Shown: positions 53,112 to 64,000 of the stretch, in pieces | How positions within the stretch are numbered: position 1 is the stretch's first letter | How the letters are laid out: each line of letters opens with the position of its first letter | From: Lepidonotus clava | Lineage: Eukaryota > Annelida > Polychaeta > Phyllodocida > Polynoidae | DNA: 64,000 bases | Reading direction: 5' to 3' | Assembly: GCA_936440205.1 (NCBI GenBank) | Contig: OW387149.1 | Coordinates: forward strand, 5,414,114-5,478,113 | Notes under the pieces: generated by a model | Database searches by the model: none | Told to the model about the DNA's origin: nothing | What the model saw: the letters and a program-made list of their open reading frames with translations, nothing else | Made by a program: the position numbers and the translations under genes

Positions 53112-54120
53112 ATGTCAGATTCTGTTTTAACACAATTAGTTACAGAAGAGTTAGAGGAAGAATGGCAGAAAAACAGGGCAGATGAAAGATCCGAATTATA
53201 CAGCCTAAACACACCTAAAGTATATATGTTTGATTCGCCAACCAGGACACATGATCTGGAGCGCGAAGGTTGGGTCAGGCACTGTATATATTGGACTTGG
53301 AAGGTACATCGCCTATATCCCCAAAAGGTTAGCGATAAGAACAGGCATTTATTACCACCAAATCCAAAACATTGTGAAAATCCCAATGGCATGTTATTTG
53401 ATTGCAAACTTTGTGAAAATTCCTGCATATGTGTAGCCTATATGACAGAAGATGGAGTCATTATTCCTGACTGTGACTGTAGAATGGAGGCAGGCATGTG
53501 TGTAAACAGTCTGAAATATGCAATACTAAAGTGTGCTAGATTATCATTGGAAAGACATGAACATGGTCATTGCAGAATTGACTGCCAAGATCAAAAAGAA
53601 TATGTAGGAGAATTTATTCAGGAATTAGCAAAGGGAATAGACTATCAACATGTAAAACCCAGGTGTGAAAAAAAACCAGCATGTGGTCTGCAGGGACAAC
53701 ATAAACTGCACCCCTATGAAATGGAAAGGATACTTCAGAGTAACAATTTTGATCTTTTACCCCAAACCAGAAATCTATTTCAGATAGCAAACAACCAATA
53801 TGAAATTTCAAAGAGACAAATCCAAATCAATTCTATTAGTATGTTTTCAAAGGAAAAATTTTCAAATTCTAATGAAACTATTAGGTCACACTCACTCAGT
53901 GATGATAGTCCGATAAAAATTCAGTGTGGAAGACTGACTTTTAAGGCTCTAGTTGACACAGGTGCCTACGACAGTGTCATTTCAGGGTTAACTTATAGGA
54001 CATTAGACCTGGCCTGACTCAATGCTAAGGTAATGGAAACATCGGTCCACTGTATAATGGCAAACGGAGCACAACAAAAGGCTCTGTGTGACGTTGTCTT
54101 TCCTTTAAGGATAGAGAGTG
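53112..54120 (+). pseudogene. Cysteine-rich region and protease motif of the fossil element
   Basis: A long frame carries an unusual cysteine/histidine-rich stretch (CKLCENSCIC and CDCRMEAGMC). It ends in an aspartic-protease-like segment with the catalytic triad LVDTGAY. The Cys-rich part is not typical of gag-pro and I do not recognise it. Fossil, broken. Confidence 0.6.
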
Positions 54121-54167
54121 CATTGTGAATTAGGTAACGCTAGTGTATGAGCGAGGCGCCGAGCGGC

Positions 54168-55353
54168 ACCACTGTCCTGTGGCTTAGGCATAGTGTATAA
54201 GGTTGTCGTAGATGATGGCGCCCCCACGCGGGGACGATTGTAGCTGAGTTAGTTTACCCTACACAGGTACAAAAGAGACACTAGTGCAATGGGAAGACTG
54301 TTAGGGAACATTATGATCTTGGTGTATGAAATGCCCAGCTTAGGAGAACACCATGGGAATCAAGGGTCTTATCATCTGCGATAGCTTTTACGTAGAATTA
54401 CCAATAGAATTAGTTTAATGTAAGTAAGAATGAGAAGTATGAAAGATAGAGGAAACACTATTTTAAGTGTTAGGATATGTGCGTGTAGTGCCAAACCTGT
54501 GGCTGGCGCTATATAAGCAGTATGAGACTTAGGGTAGATGAGCAGACCAAGATAGACTTCGATCAGAACACATGGGAGCAACAGTCTAACAAACGGATCA
54601 TAATGGGTAGTGCTGAGATGGTAGTAACCACATCAACAGGTGATAGTAAGGATCGAGACAGCTTAGGTCTCCGGCACCGGTAGACAGGAGGTGACTCTGC
54701 CAACAGTTATTGAGTGTATAGACCTCGAAAGGGGAAGCTTAACCATAGCTATACCTGATTGGAACATTACTGATGTTGTTAGCATTGTGAGATGGATGGC
54801 ATGTACTGTATGGATGGAAGACTATTTACTTGTATCTTTGGACTGTTTAAATGGATATAATAAAATTACCTCTTGCCAAGCATGTGTTCTTTGTATAGGA
54901 ATGAGCCGCTTTACTTAGAATCTCTACCACTGAAGAACAGACGAACATTCGAACTAAAACCTTATCGGATTAAGAACAAAAGCTAGTTAATTTGACGCAC
55001 AATAATGAAGAACTCCCCCAATTTATATAGCAGTCTGCGAAATTAGTACTGGCATGGGGCTAAATGCCAGTAAATTTATAGCCGGGCCAGTGAAAAATTT
55101 GGGGAAATTTAGGAAAATTAAATACATGTGCTCCCGGGCCAGTGCAAAAAAATGCCAATTTCGCAGCCTGATATAGTAATCGACTTTATTCAAACATCTT
55201 CAAGTATCAAGAGAGTAGATGACATGCGATAAATATCATGCAGTCTAATAAACTATCAAACATATTCCCATAAGATACAAATGCAATTGAGAACTATATC
55301 AACAATCATCACAGGAATTAACTAAAGATAAATAACACCAGTCTAGCTCAACA
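54168..55353 (+). mobile_element. Solo LTR of a second family, inserted inside the Gypsy-like fossil
   Basis: A related copy lies inverted at 58559-59654. Shared blocks include GATGGCGCCCCC, CATATGGGAGCAAC-like words and the TATA-like CTATATAAGCAGTATGAG. Both copies end ACCAGTCTAGCTCA. About 1.2 kb, including a later 140-bp insertion. No internal region, so a solo LTR left by recombination. Confidence 0.75.
55031..55170. mobile_element. 140-bp MITE inside the solo LTR
   Basis: The ends CAGTCTGCGAAATT and AATTTCGCAGCCTG are inverted repeats with one mismatch. ATATAG lies directly on both sides (55025-55030 and 55171-55176). The other copy of the LTR lacks it, which confirms the insertion. The CAG...CTG ends resemble hAT elements, but a 6-bp duplication is unusual for that group. 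Confidence 0.8.
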
Positions 55354-55472
55354 TATACCCTAATCAGCAAGTCAGTGTGGCCATGTTGCCTACATAAATC
55401 AGAGGGCCCCCTCCCATATTTGAAAACTAACTAACTCTCATTCTCATTGTTGCTGACAATAACACAATCACG

Positions 55473-56296
55473 GTGAAATGTAATGGGACAGAAAGGTTGA
55501 CGAGCAAGATATGCATGGTCACCCTGCCATGTCATTGTGAGATTTCAACCCTGACAAACCAAGAGTATCCTGACCCAGTTCAGTGTAGATGTACCGAATC
55601 GTTCTATTCACAACAGGGTGTCAATATGGCTTTAGCCCATGCATTTAAATTGAATCTACCTAATGGATCCCTTCTAACTGACACCTCTAATGAATCATAC
55701 CACCTTACCTTACCATCCTTATCTGATATGTATAGAGGGGACTCCTTGCTTTTGAGGGTGGGGATAGGCCTACAACAACTGGCCCAAGAAATTCAGAATC
55801 GGAATAGGCAAAGACTTTTAAATGCACAGAAAGGTTGGGCCTTGCATTTTTTTGACAGAACTATGGAAATTATGGATCCTGATGTTTGGATGGCACTTTT
55901 AGTTATGGGCTCCTGCGTCCTGGTTCAAGCTTTGTTACATTCAGATTATGTAAAAGACAAAGAAAATTGGTTACAGCAGTCACAATTTTGAGTAGGGGTA
56001 GCTATAGCTATGCAAGAACAATAGGGAAGATTACTACCACAGTTTTGCCAACAGCTAATCCAGATGATAAGATTTTAAGTGAATTAGGTAGCCTTAACAC
56101 AGTAGGCAATTTTGGGGCATTTTTCGTATGTTTGTACTTAGTTGTAAAGCTTTTTAGATACTTTTTGAAGAAACGGTCCACATATTTCATGAGTAAACCT
56201 TTCAAAGGACTGACAAATTCTCCATCGTGTATGAAGGTCCTATTAAATATAGGCACACCAGACTTTCCTCTGACTGTCTGCCTTCATGAATTTTAA
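55473..56296 (+). pseudogene. env-like region of the fossil element
   Basis: The cysteine pattern LPCHCEIS...QCRC, amphipathic segments and a C-terminal hydrophobic membrane-like stretch (about NFGAFFVCLYLVVKLF) followed by basic residues resemble a retroviral-type envelope glycoprotein with its membrane anchor. Assignment rests on layout and hydrophobicity only. Fossil, broken. Confidence 0.5.
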
Positions 56297-56520
56297 ACAA
56301 AGATGGATGACCAAACCTTTTTTGAGGTGCCCCGATTATTTAATTTGCATGTAAGAAAGTCTTGTATAAAGTATACCTTAAAGAAGACATGGTCTAGCCC
56401 TCTCACACGTACAGACGGGAAAACATGTACCACCACCTACCTCCCCACAGATATTGCTCTGTCCTATTGCAGCAGTAAGAGACTGGCTGGTATTCAGGTT
56501 AGCCGGATAACATATCATCC

Positions 56521-56961
56521 ATGGCCGTACTACTTGTGCAGCGAGGCATGAATGAAAGGTTAAGCTCCTCACAAATGCCCGTTATCAGAGCTGTCAAGCA
56601 GGCAGAAGTTTTACCCACGTGCTTAATCTCTGACATAAGCCGTCAGAATAAGATGGAGAAACAGCGCCGCAGGAAACTGCAGGAGGTGGCTGTGGCAGGA
56701 CCAGGTAGGGATAAAGAGGTGGTCCTGAAAATCACACCTCCTCCCTATTTAGTAGATAATATCCTGGCTAATAAGAATGAGGGAGGTGTAATGCCAAGCG
56801 GGGAGGGCCCCGCTGCGTGTCCAGCTTACTGGGACACTCAGCCCACTGAATCTTTATTTACACACTATTCTGATGATGAATATTCATCAGATTACTGGGA
56901 AGGTAAGTCCCTAAGGTGTATGCATGACTGCCAAAAAGGATCCAGGAGGCGACAACAATAA
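56521..56961 (+). pseudogene. Unassigned frame after env in the fossil element
   Basis: A 146-residue frame with a basic stretch (KQRRRKL) and an acidic/aromatic end. It could be an envelope cytoplasmic tail or an accessory protein. I do not recognise it. Confidence 0.3.
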
Positions 56962-57268
56962 AATGCATGCTTGGAAAGGAGTAATTAGAAAAAAAATAAG
57001 TAAATAGATAATAATGATAATAATGATAATGAAAGGAGGGAAAGCAACAGGAGAATGTAATACAAAGGACAGTAGGGTTGTGGGGAAATATCCAAACTAA
57101 AGAATTTTAATCAAGGCAAGAAGTTTGAAAAACACAGTAAAGTAGTCTGCACAGAATTTCTTTTAGCATTAGTCTTATCCTATTCCCCTCTTCCCTTACA
57201 AGAAAAAATAAATAAATGAATAAAATAAAATAAATAAAACACTGATGTAACACTGATCAATTTGTTCT

Positions 57269-57709
57269 GTGCTTAACAGGTCGTTCGTCAGGCCCACCCC
57301 CACGGCTGCCACTAGGCGGATCTTGCGTACAACATTCCGGGGCGACAACCCGACCTTGTCCACCACCTGGAGAATGGGGTGTATCCCAGGACAGGCGACC
57401 AGCCAACAAGGGCGTGGCCGCCAGATACAACAGCTTAGAGTCCAGCCCAGGCAAGCCATGGTGTCAGCAGCCAGCCGGGGTCAACCTGCGGGCCATGGTC
57501 AGCCCCGCCCACCACCGCCCCAGCAACGCAAGTCCCCGGGGCATGGTAGATGCCAACCACCACCTACACAGGTGATGGGCAGTGGCCTGCTCCATGAAAT
57601 TAGGGCCCTCCTGCACCAACATGGAGGGTCAAACATAAGAACAATTGCTAGGGACCTGGAGGGGCTGGCTTTGTCCAGCAACCCTTCCCCCCAGGACTGC
57701 CCGGACTGA
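57269..57709 (+). pseudogene. Unassigned Gln/Pro/Arg-rich frame before the 3' LTR
   Basis: A 146-residue frame with a TTAACAG acceptor-like word just upstream and a second open frame overlapping it. GC-rich, unlike the rest of the element. Possibly an accessory gene reached by splicing, or captured sequence. Not recognised. Confidence 0.3.
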
Positions 57710-58468
57710 CCGTGCTAATAGTTTAATCTTAAAAAATACAAAAAAACATTGTCCATGTTATCACCCTGATCTTATTAGATTTTGTTTTTTTATGATTAGA
57801 TAGTTCTGTTCGGGAAGGGCTGTCAGTGCCTCAGGCTGGATCGAGTAGTTCTGAGGTTTCTGGAGGCCTAACCCATCCAGAGGTGAAGGCTGCTTGATGC
57901 CTTGGGCTGGATTGAGTAGGTTTTGAGGTGTCCAGTGGCCTGATCCATCTATGAGTGAACTCTGCTTTGAATATTAATATTTGCTTTCAACAAATAGTTT
58001 TCATTTTTGAGATGGGAATCACTTTCATCAAAATATTTTAGGATCAATCCTTTCAAATCTGAAAATTTCCTTTTCTGCTGCTGTGGTAACACAGTGATAT
58101 TGCTTGCTTGTCAATATCTAAAGAAAAGACATTCCATACCAGATTACCCATCATGCAACTGTCATTGAAAATAGAGTGTTTTTGTACTAACATTATTAAT
58201 CTCTAGAAACATTCTTCCCAAGTCAGAAGTTTTGATGATCATATGTATGACGAAAACCTTTTTGTTAATGACTCTTGTGAGCAAACTTATCCCATATCTA
58301 CTTGGTTACTATTTCATGAGATGTGACACATATTGCTATATTATATATTGGATGTATTATGTTTGAGAATGTATTTGAAAAATAAAAAACTTGATTATTC
58401 ATGCAGTTATGACCACCGTATACAATAACATTTGTAGTGGAAAGCAAATGGCTTAAGTGGGAAAGGTA
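57710..58468 (+). other. 3' non-coding part of the fossil element
   Basis: AT-rich, with a repeated CTGGATTGAGTAG-type word (about 57838 and 57908), ending in the polypurine tract AAGTGGGAAAGG. Confidence 0.5.
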
Positions 58469-60042
58469 TGTTAGGTTTATAGTAACGATTTTATTTAAGG
58501 GATTTACATGGAGGACCTTTACGGCCAATCTAGACCCTTCCTTACACAGTCATCACCCTGAGCTAGACTGGTCTTTATGATTATATTGTTATTTATATAG
58601 TATTTTAGTCCATATAGTTCTTAATCTCTCTTGCTTCTTATGGGAATCGTCCAGTATTTTGTTAGACTGCGTGGTGTCGTTCGCACATCATTTACTCGCT
58701 GGCAATTTTGGGGGAGTTCAATAAAGATGATTACTGTGTAAATAAAAAGAGTTCTTCATTATCATTCATCGTATAAGCTAGGTCTTCGTTACTGATCCGA
58801 TTAGATCTTATCTCGAAAGTTTGTGTGTTCATAAGTGGTAGAGATTCTAAGTAAAGGGGCTCATTCCTATACAAAGAACACACGCTTAGCAAGAGGTAAT
58901 TTTTTCATATCCATTGAGACATTCAGAAGATACAGATAAATAGTCGTTTCATCCATACAATACAGGCCATCCATCTCGTAAACTTAACAACATCAGTAAC
59001 TTTCCAACCAGGTATAGCTATGGTTAAGCTTCCCCTTTCGAGGTCTATAATACCCAACGGCTAGTGGGAGAGTCACCTCCCGTCTACCTGTGCCAGAGAC
59101 CATCGGTAGAGTCTCTGTCACTTCCAGTACTCTGTCTGTAAGGCTAAGCCTAAGCTGTTCCGATCCTTACTATCACCTGCTGTAGTAGTCACTACCCATT
59201 ATGATCTGGCTTGTTAGACTCCCATGTGTTCTGATCGAAGTCTATCTTGGTCTGCTCGTCTATCCTAAGTCTCATACTGCTTATATAGCGTCAGTCACAG
59301 GCTTGGTGCTATACACAGGTATCCTAATACTCATCAGATTCTCTCTCTTAACCTTTCATACATCCCATCCTCACTTATATTAAACTAATCCTTTTTCTAA
59401 TTCTACACTAAAGCTATCGTAAATGGTAAAGCCCTTGTTCTCACAATGTCCTCCCAAGCTATCCTAAGCTGAATTCTTCATAGGTCGTGATCATAATGTT
59501 CCCTAGCAGTCTTCCTTATTGCACCTATGTCTCGTCCGTACCTGTGTGTACCTGCCTAGGAATAGACTAACTCAGTTACAATCGTCACTTGAGGGGGCGC
59601 CACCATCCACAACAGCCCTATACTCTATACTTAGTTCTTTTGAACTGGACTACAGTGCAAACCCCCCCCCCTCCCTCAGTCATGGTTGGGTGACCCAGAA
59701 GGCCCCCTCCCACCATTGACTGGGAGAGGCACGGGTAGCTGTGAAATGGTGACAGACCGTGAAAGGGAGCAGAGGTTACGAGTAAGATTTAGGCCCGTAC
59801 TAGTTCAGGTACTCTAAATTGGGATTCCAAAACTTAACAATTTTATATTAAGTAGTAGCAAAAGCATTCATGGTCGTCACACCTATTTGCTATTCTATAT
59901 TTTAATCATATTTGTCTCGTCACTGTGTCATTATTTACTATATTTTAATCTGTGAAATTGCAAAGCTCCCATTGAGATAGAAACATATTTAAACATAACA
60001 TTGATATAAACCTTACATTGGTAAACATAATTTAACATAACA
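58469..60042 (+). repeat. 3' LTR of the fossil element, interrupted by a solo LTR
   Basis: 58469-58558 matches the start of the 5' LTR and 59655-60042 matches the rest. The break falls at the C-run after ACAGTCATCACCC. Joined by eye, the LTR length agrees with the 5' copy. Confidence 0.85.
58559..59654 (-). mobile_element. Solo LTR of the second family, inverted, inside the 3' LTR
   Basis: Related to 54168-55353 on the opposite strand. On the - strand it begins near TGTAGTCCAG and ends AGTCTAGCTCA. It includes a TATA-like word (GCGCTATATAAGCAG in the other copy, ACGCTATATAAGCAG here). It lacks the 140-bp MITE. The flanking C-run makes the target duplication unreadable. Confidence 0.8.
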
Positions 60043-60660
60043 AATATGTGTAAAAAAATTAAAACCCCGTGTGAAAGCCAGTTTACTGAAGATTGATTGG
60101 GACGCATATAATCTGAACCTGTTTTGTTTTGTGATAACATTTGCATGTAATGTTTGGTGACCAGACTGGATGTTATTTGTGAACCATGTGATGTATGTTT
60201 CAAGTTATTTCACCTATACGGAAGATCACATAACTGTGAGTATGGTTTAATAAATTTTAAAAAAATAAATAAAAAAAAGAATTGGTTTGAAGCATGGTCA
60301 GAGGGGGGAGGGACGACGGGGTGGAGCATGGGTCATACTGCCTGTATGGGGGTATAGCCTGCCGTGGTACTCTGGGTATGCTCGGTCATACTCCCGGTGC
60401 ACTTTTTGGACCTATTTTGTCAACGTACCTACCCAGTGCACTTTCTGAGCCTAGTTTGTCAATGTTTTCTATAAGTGTATAAACAAATCAGTGGAGGGGG
60501 ACTGAGAGGGGCCGACCGACCAATGGCCTAATTCCCCCCAACCCAAACATTACCGGATTATGCTCCACCAACACATTGACTAGTGTGATTATCTCCATTA
60601 TACGCAAGATATTTTGAAAAGAAATAGAACAGGAGATGCACATATCTATATAATGTAGGC
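60043..60660. other. No gene recognised
   Basis: Flank of the LTR element. Includes a repeated GGTGCACTTT/AGTGCACTTT word at 60395-60445. Confidence 0.35.
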
Positions 60661-60669
60661 TTGATACAA

Positions 60670-60890
60670 TTTCAAAGTTAACATTTGAAGAATTCCAATT
60701 GGAAGTATTAATTGTTATTTCGCAAAAATCTTTTTTGAAGTAAAACAATTATTGTGACTACCCAAGACTACTCAAACAATGGCAACTCAACAACAGTTTA
60801 GCATCAATGTCTGTGACATAATGTTCATTCAGCAGTCAACACAATAGGTCAATTAAGATGGGGTGTATCATCTCTACAGAACAAATACAG
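60670..60890. repeat. Dispersed repeat R2, copy 2, first part
   Basis: Matches 46885-47095 in the same orientation. The match stops near 60890 and the remainder of the family resumes near 63866, so about 3 kb of other sequence lies between. Confidence 0.75.
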
Positions 60891-61676
60891 TCTAGAGACA
60901 AACAGAAAGGGTTTTTTATCTGATCTCAGACGGCCCTGCCGATATATGTCATTAACTGGTGATAAGTGTCAACTCTGTGGTTGTTACAGACATCTGATAC
61001 TGGGACTAGGGCTCTAAACTGCTCATTCCGTTATAAGAGCCTCTAACCTGTATGCCAGCACATCTCCTGGATCTACCAACTCTGCTCATTGTAAATATCC
61101 ATGTTTTCCTGTCAGAAGTTGTTATTAACTAGTAAATTACAACCATAACTGGGGAGTAGAGGATTGGTGTTTTAAGTGTCACAGGAACCAATACAATATG
61201 CTTGTGATAGGACACCTAGTGGAAAACATGTCAAGTCAATAAGCCACTAGGTGACAGCACTGTTCCCCCTGTTGACCATTGAAGTTTATATCACTATAAG
61301 CAGTACCTATATATATAGTTTGACATATAGGTTGAAGGGGATGACCTCACTCCTCCAGCTGGGTCTCTTCCCTCAGTACATTCTCAGATGGATTTAAGGC
61401 CATGTCAACGCCACCCTCGGGAGGCAGGATTATCCTCCTGGTAGGCAGGAAACCTAGTGTTTAGTCATACAGAACCCCAAACACAGCAGATTTAAGCACT
61501 ATTTTCATATGTCAGCTATGACTACAGTCAGTTAGATTTCAAGAATATGTAATGCACTGTTCCATCTAGTGTGCAATTGACTTTTGAAAATCATAGAATT
61601 TGGAAAGTTTTAGAAGCTCATCCATGTCAGTCTGCTTCTATTCAGACTCAAAATTGGTGCCAAAAGTGCCAATGTC
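60891..61676. other. No gene recognised, within the split R2 repeat
   Basis: Unique-looking AT-rich sequence. Confidence 0.3.
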
Positions 61677-61825
61677 CAGTGGCGGATTTAGGGGGGGGCC
61701 CCACCTCTTTGGGCAAATTTTAGACTTTCTTTATGTAAAATTCAGCTTAAAAGTAATCAATGTTTTTTTCCAATAGCACCCCCCCCCCTTTTCTTTTTTT
61801 TCTTTAAACCCTGGATCCGCCACTG
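61677..61825. mobile_element. Short hAT-like MITE
   Basis: The ends CAGTGGCGGATTTAGGGGG and, reverse-complemented, CAGTGGCGGATCCAGGG are inverted repeats, a widespread hAT-type terminus. 149 bp, with C- and T-runs inside. Flanks ATGTC/ATGAC could be a decayed duplication. Confidence 0.7.
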
Positions 61826-62113
61826 ATGACAGGGATATAACTATAGATGTTGATACGGCGTTAAATATACAAAACTATATGAGTATTGGGATGTGGACAG
61901 CAGGATTGGACTCGGCGGGAAGGATATCTGGACTCGTCCTGCGGACTCGTCCAGATACCCTTCTGCTGACGGCCGTGTCGTATCGGAAAGTCGTATCATA
62001 TTGGCATGCCAAGGCTTAGAGTTAGACTGGCGGCTTGCTACAGCTCTGCATCATCAGACCCGTTTTTCTATGGGAGCCCAACTACGAGGAAACCTGGGAT
62101 CATAATTCACCTA

Positions 62114-62428
62114 TGGCCCGTTGCACAATGCATTTTCGTTGTGAGGATCAAACAACGAAAGCACAACGAACTTTTGCTTAACAACGAAATGTTTCGTTGT
62201 AAAGAAAATGCAATATTTCTGGTTCTAATGAATGAAATTTAAATATGTAAATTGTTATAAAAAGGGCAAAAATTAGAAAAAAATCAGTAAAAGTTACAGC
62301 TCTTTGAGGGCATTCTAAATTTAGAAAAAAAATGTGTCAAAACGTTCGTTGTTACAATAAAAGTAACAACGAAATGTTTAGTTGTTTTTTATTTTCTTTG
62401 TTACAAAAAATCATTGTGCAACGGGCCA
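62114..62428. mobile_element. PIF/Harbinger-like MITE with 3-bp flank CTA
   Basis: The ends TGGCCCGTTGCACAATG and CATTGTGCAACGGGCCA are perfect inverted repeats over 17 bases, flanked by CTA on both sides (62111-62113 and 62429-62431). The interior is full of AACAACGAA words. 315 bp, no transposase. Confidence 0.85.
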
Positions 62429-63779
62429 CTATCAGAGGTAGCCCATAATGCCTTGTGCAAAAGGGGTTCCTGTTTACTTTAAACCCTTCTTTTAAAGTAT
62501 CCATTGGATAGAAAAATCTGAAAAAATACAATATAATTATTACGATCATGATCCCTGCTAATGTTTTGCCAAAAAATAAATTGGTAGCACACTATTTTCA
62601 ACCTTTGTTGCATTTTGACAGATTTTATAGGTCTGGCTTCGTTGACCTGTTTTCTTCTATAATCTTATATTAAGGAATTTCTTGTTTTGACATGAAACAG
62701 TCAAGTTTTAATCATCTGGTAATATAGGAAAACTATTACAACAGTTGAGGCCTTCACTGCATGCCTATTTAGCAATTCCGGAAAAGTATAATAAACTTAT
62801 AAAGACTAATAACCAGACCAAGCAGGGCATTCAGTACCCCTTTTTATGAGAAACCTACTGTAAGTGGTCTCTTTCTTCAAGTCAGACACCTTTGGTCCAA
62901 GAGACAAGATTTTCAAATCTCAAGAATTTGTATTATGCCTAAATCATTCATGTATTCTATAAACCAATTTTCTGTTTGAAAAATAAAACAAATTTGCAGG
63001 GTGGTTTTCACTATTTCTGAATGTTGAATAACCAGTGTGAACTTAGTTATCCATAACCATGACTACTGGTGCTGGACCACAGAGTGTCATGTGATACCCC
63101 TGGAGGGTACTTCAAAAGAAATATTAAGAAATTAGTGGTACTTTCAAGATTTGCTTGAGGTACAAAGAAATGTTTAAGACTTTTCTTTAGCATATCTTGA
63201 AAAAGTCTATTGTAATGTATTCTTTGTTGTAACTGTTAATTCATATGCCGCTTCCTCCCTTCCACTCTTCCCAAGTGAAAGGAAATGACACTCTCCATCA
63301 CATGTTCAGGGTCAAAGAATTCTCAAAGTGTAACTTCAAGAATTTTATAAGAATTAAATGAAACAGAAATTCTGGTCTTTGTTGTGTTTTTTTTGCCAAG
63401 AGGTCCTTATGAAATACCCAGGCCAAAAAAGTTTCTTACCAATGTATAAACCATTGGCATTTGAATCTCACAGATCACATTTTAGCTCATCTTAGATTTT
63501 AGCTCATTATCCACAGATTAATTGCAACGATTCTATATGAAAGGGTTCTGCAAAGAATTCTTAAGATTTTCTCCAAAGAATTTCTCACATCACTGAAATT
63601 GAACTAAGAAAACCAAACAAAGATTTCTTGATATGAGAATTATACTGAAATTACCTCCTGCTGATAGGTGTCTAAGTGACACATACCACATGGGCACTCT
63701 GTGTGTGTTAACATAAATTAACTCATGTACTGCCACTGGGTTTAGGGCCTCACCCGCCAGGTGATTTTATCTCCTCCAG
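62429..63779. other. No gene recognised
   Basis: AT-rich, with repeated AAGAATT/GAATTCT words at about 63300-63660 suggesting old duplications. It ends in a pyrimidine tract and TCTCCTCCAG. Confidence 0.3.
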
Positions 63780-63816
63780 GCGACGGCCAGCGGCCACCAC
63801 GTGGAGGTGCATCAAG
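63780..63816 (+). CDS. Possible small exon of an unknown gene
   Basis: A 37-bp GC-rich island lies between a good acceptor (TCTCCTCCAG) and a donor (AAG|GTACAA) in AT-rich surroundings. One frame reads ATASGHHVEVHQ. It may belong to a gene extending right of the window. It is too short to identify. Confidence 0.25.
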
Positions 63817-63865
63817 GTACAATTTCCCAGACGGGGACCTTCTGGGTCTGTCTGACTCTGGATTG

Positions 63866-63945
63866 AATAAGGAAAATGGAAGGTTATGATTAAATTAGTT
63901 AAGGGTTACCTAAAGCTCAGAAATAGTAAATCATCTTACTGTACT
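63866..63945. repeat. Dispersed repeat R2, copy 2, second part
   Basis: Matches 47100-47175 (GATTAAATTAGTTAAGGGT and AAGCTCAGAAATAGTAAATC). It completes the copy that started at 60670. Confidence 0.7.
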
Positions 63946-64000
63946 AATATAGCATAAGTCCACACTTAAGACCATGTTTGTTGTTCCTAAATATAGGCAG

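Larger units (their letters stand above)
50673..60042 (+). mobile_element. Fossil Ty3/Gypsy-like LTR element with gag, protease and env-like parts, nested insertions
   Basis: Two LTRs in direct orientation (50673-51134 and 58469-60042, the latter interrupted) begin TGTTAGG and end AACATAACA. A likely primer-binding site (TGGTGGAAATACACAG) follows the first LTR at 51136. A polypurine tract (AAGTGGGAAAGG) precedes the second. The 4-bp word AATA flanks both ends. Internal parts in order: a gag-like region with a zinc knuckle, a cysteine-rich region with a protease motif, an env-like region, and unassigned 3' frames. I recognise no reverse transcriptase or integrase. Two solo LTRs of another family have inserted into it. 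The LTRs differ visibly and the genes carry several breaks, so it is an old, dead copy. Confidence 0.85.

Noticed and set aside
54168-59654. One large inverted-repeat DNA transposon with the two 1.1-kb copies as its ends
   Set aside because: The right copy interrupts an LTR whose partner is outside, and both copies have LTR-like TG...CA ends and a TATA-like word. Two separate solo LTRs explain this better.

Overview
The window is from an animal nuclear genome, almost certainly an invertebrate. It has split genes with GT-AG introns, AT-rich introns and GC-rich exons. It also carries non-LTR and LTR retroelements, a tRNA-derived SINE, several short terminal-inverted-repeat DNA elements and a very heavy load of minisatellites. 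The codon choice and domain make-up would suit a lophotrochozoan or an amphioxus-like animal, but the sequence alone does not settle this.

Two host genes can be supported. The main one runs on the + strand from 14752 to 36878. Nine exons encode the cysteine-rich stalk, all seven transmembrane helices and the cytoplasmic tail of a class C GPCR of the GPR158/GPR179 (metabotropic glycine receptor) family. Its signal peptide and extracellular Cache domain are not seen and should lie to the left. The second gene, at 48551-49438 on the - strand, is one uninterrupted frame for a diaminopimelate epimerase (DapF). Both catalytic cysteine motifs are present, and a splice acceptor seems to sit just before its ATG. 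DapF is a bacterial/plant lysine and peptidoglycan enzyme, so acquisition by horizontal transfer is the leading explanation.

Layout: 1-14.7 kb holds dispersed repeats, at least eight minisatellites, a GC-rich promoter-like patch (6.5-7.15 kb) with RFX X-box motifs, AT and GT microsatellites and a young tRNA-Asp-like SINE. 14.7-37 kb is the receptor gene, whose introns carry four or five short DNA elements and large minisatellites. 37-41 kb holds the GC-rich 3' flank and two long arrays. 44.5-46.7 kb is a 5'-truncated LINE on the - strand. 48.5-49.5 kb is dapF. 50.67-60.04 kb is a fossil Ty3/Gypsy-like LTR element. It is nested: one solo LTR of a second family lies inside its interior and another lies inside its 3' LTR, and the internal solo LTR itself carries a 140-bp inverted-repeat element. 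60-64 kb holds dispersed repeats and two more short DNA elements.

The most unusual signal is in the receptor gene. At three coding junctions, and at a possible microexon, the end of the exon together with its 5' splice site has been copied tandemly into the following intron. The clearest case is a 43-bp unit repeated about 16 times after 32217. Other arrays present dense, regularly spaced protein-binding motifs: nuclear-receptor half-sites in DR3 spacing beside an exon, and about 40 p53-type half-sites every 34 bp at 39.6-41.0 kb.
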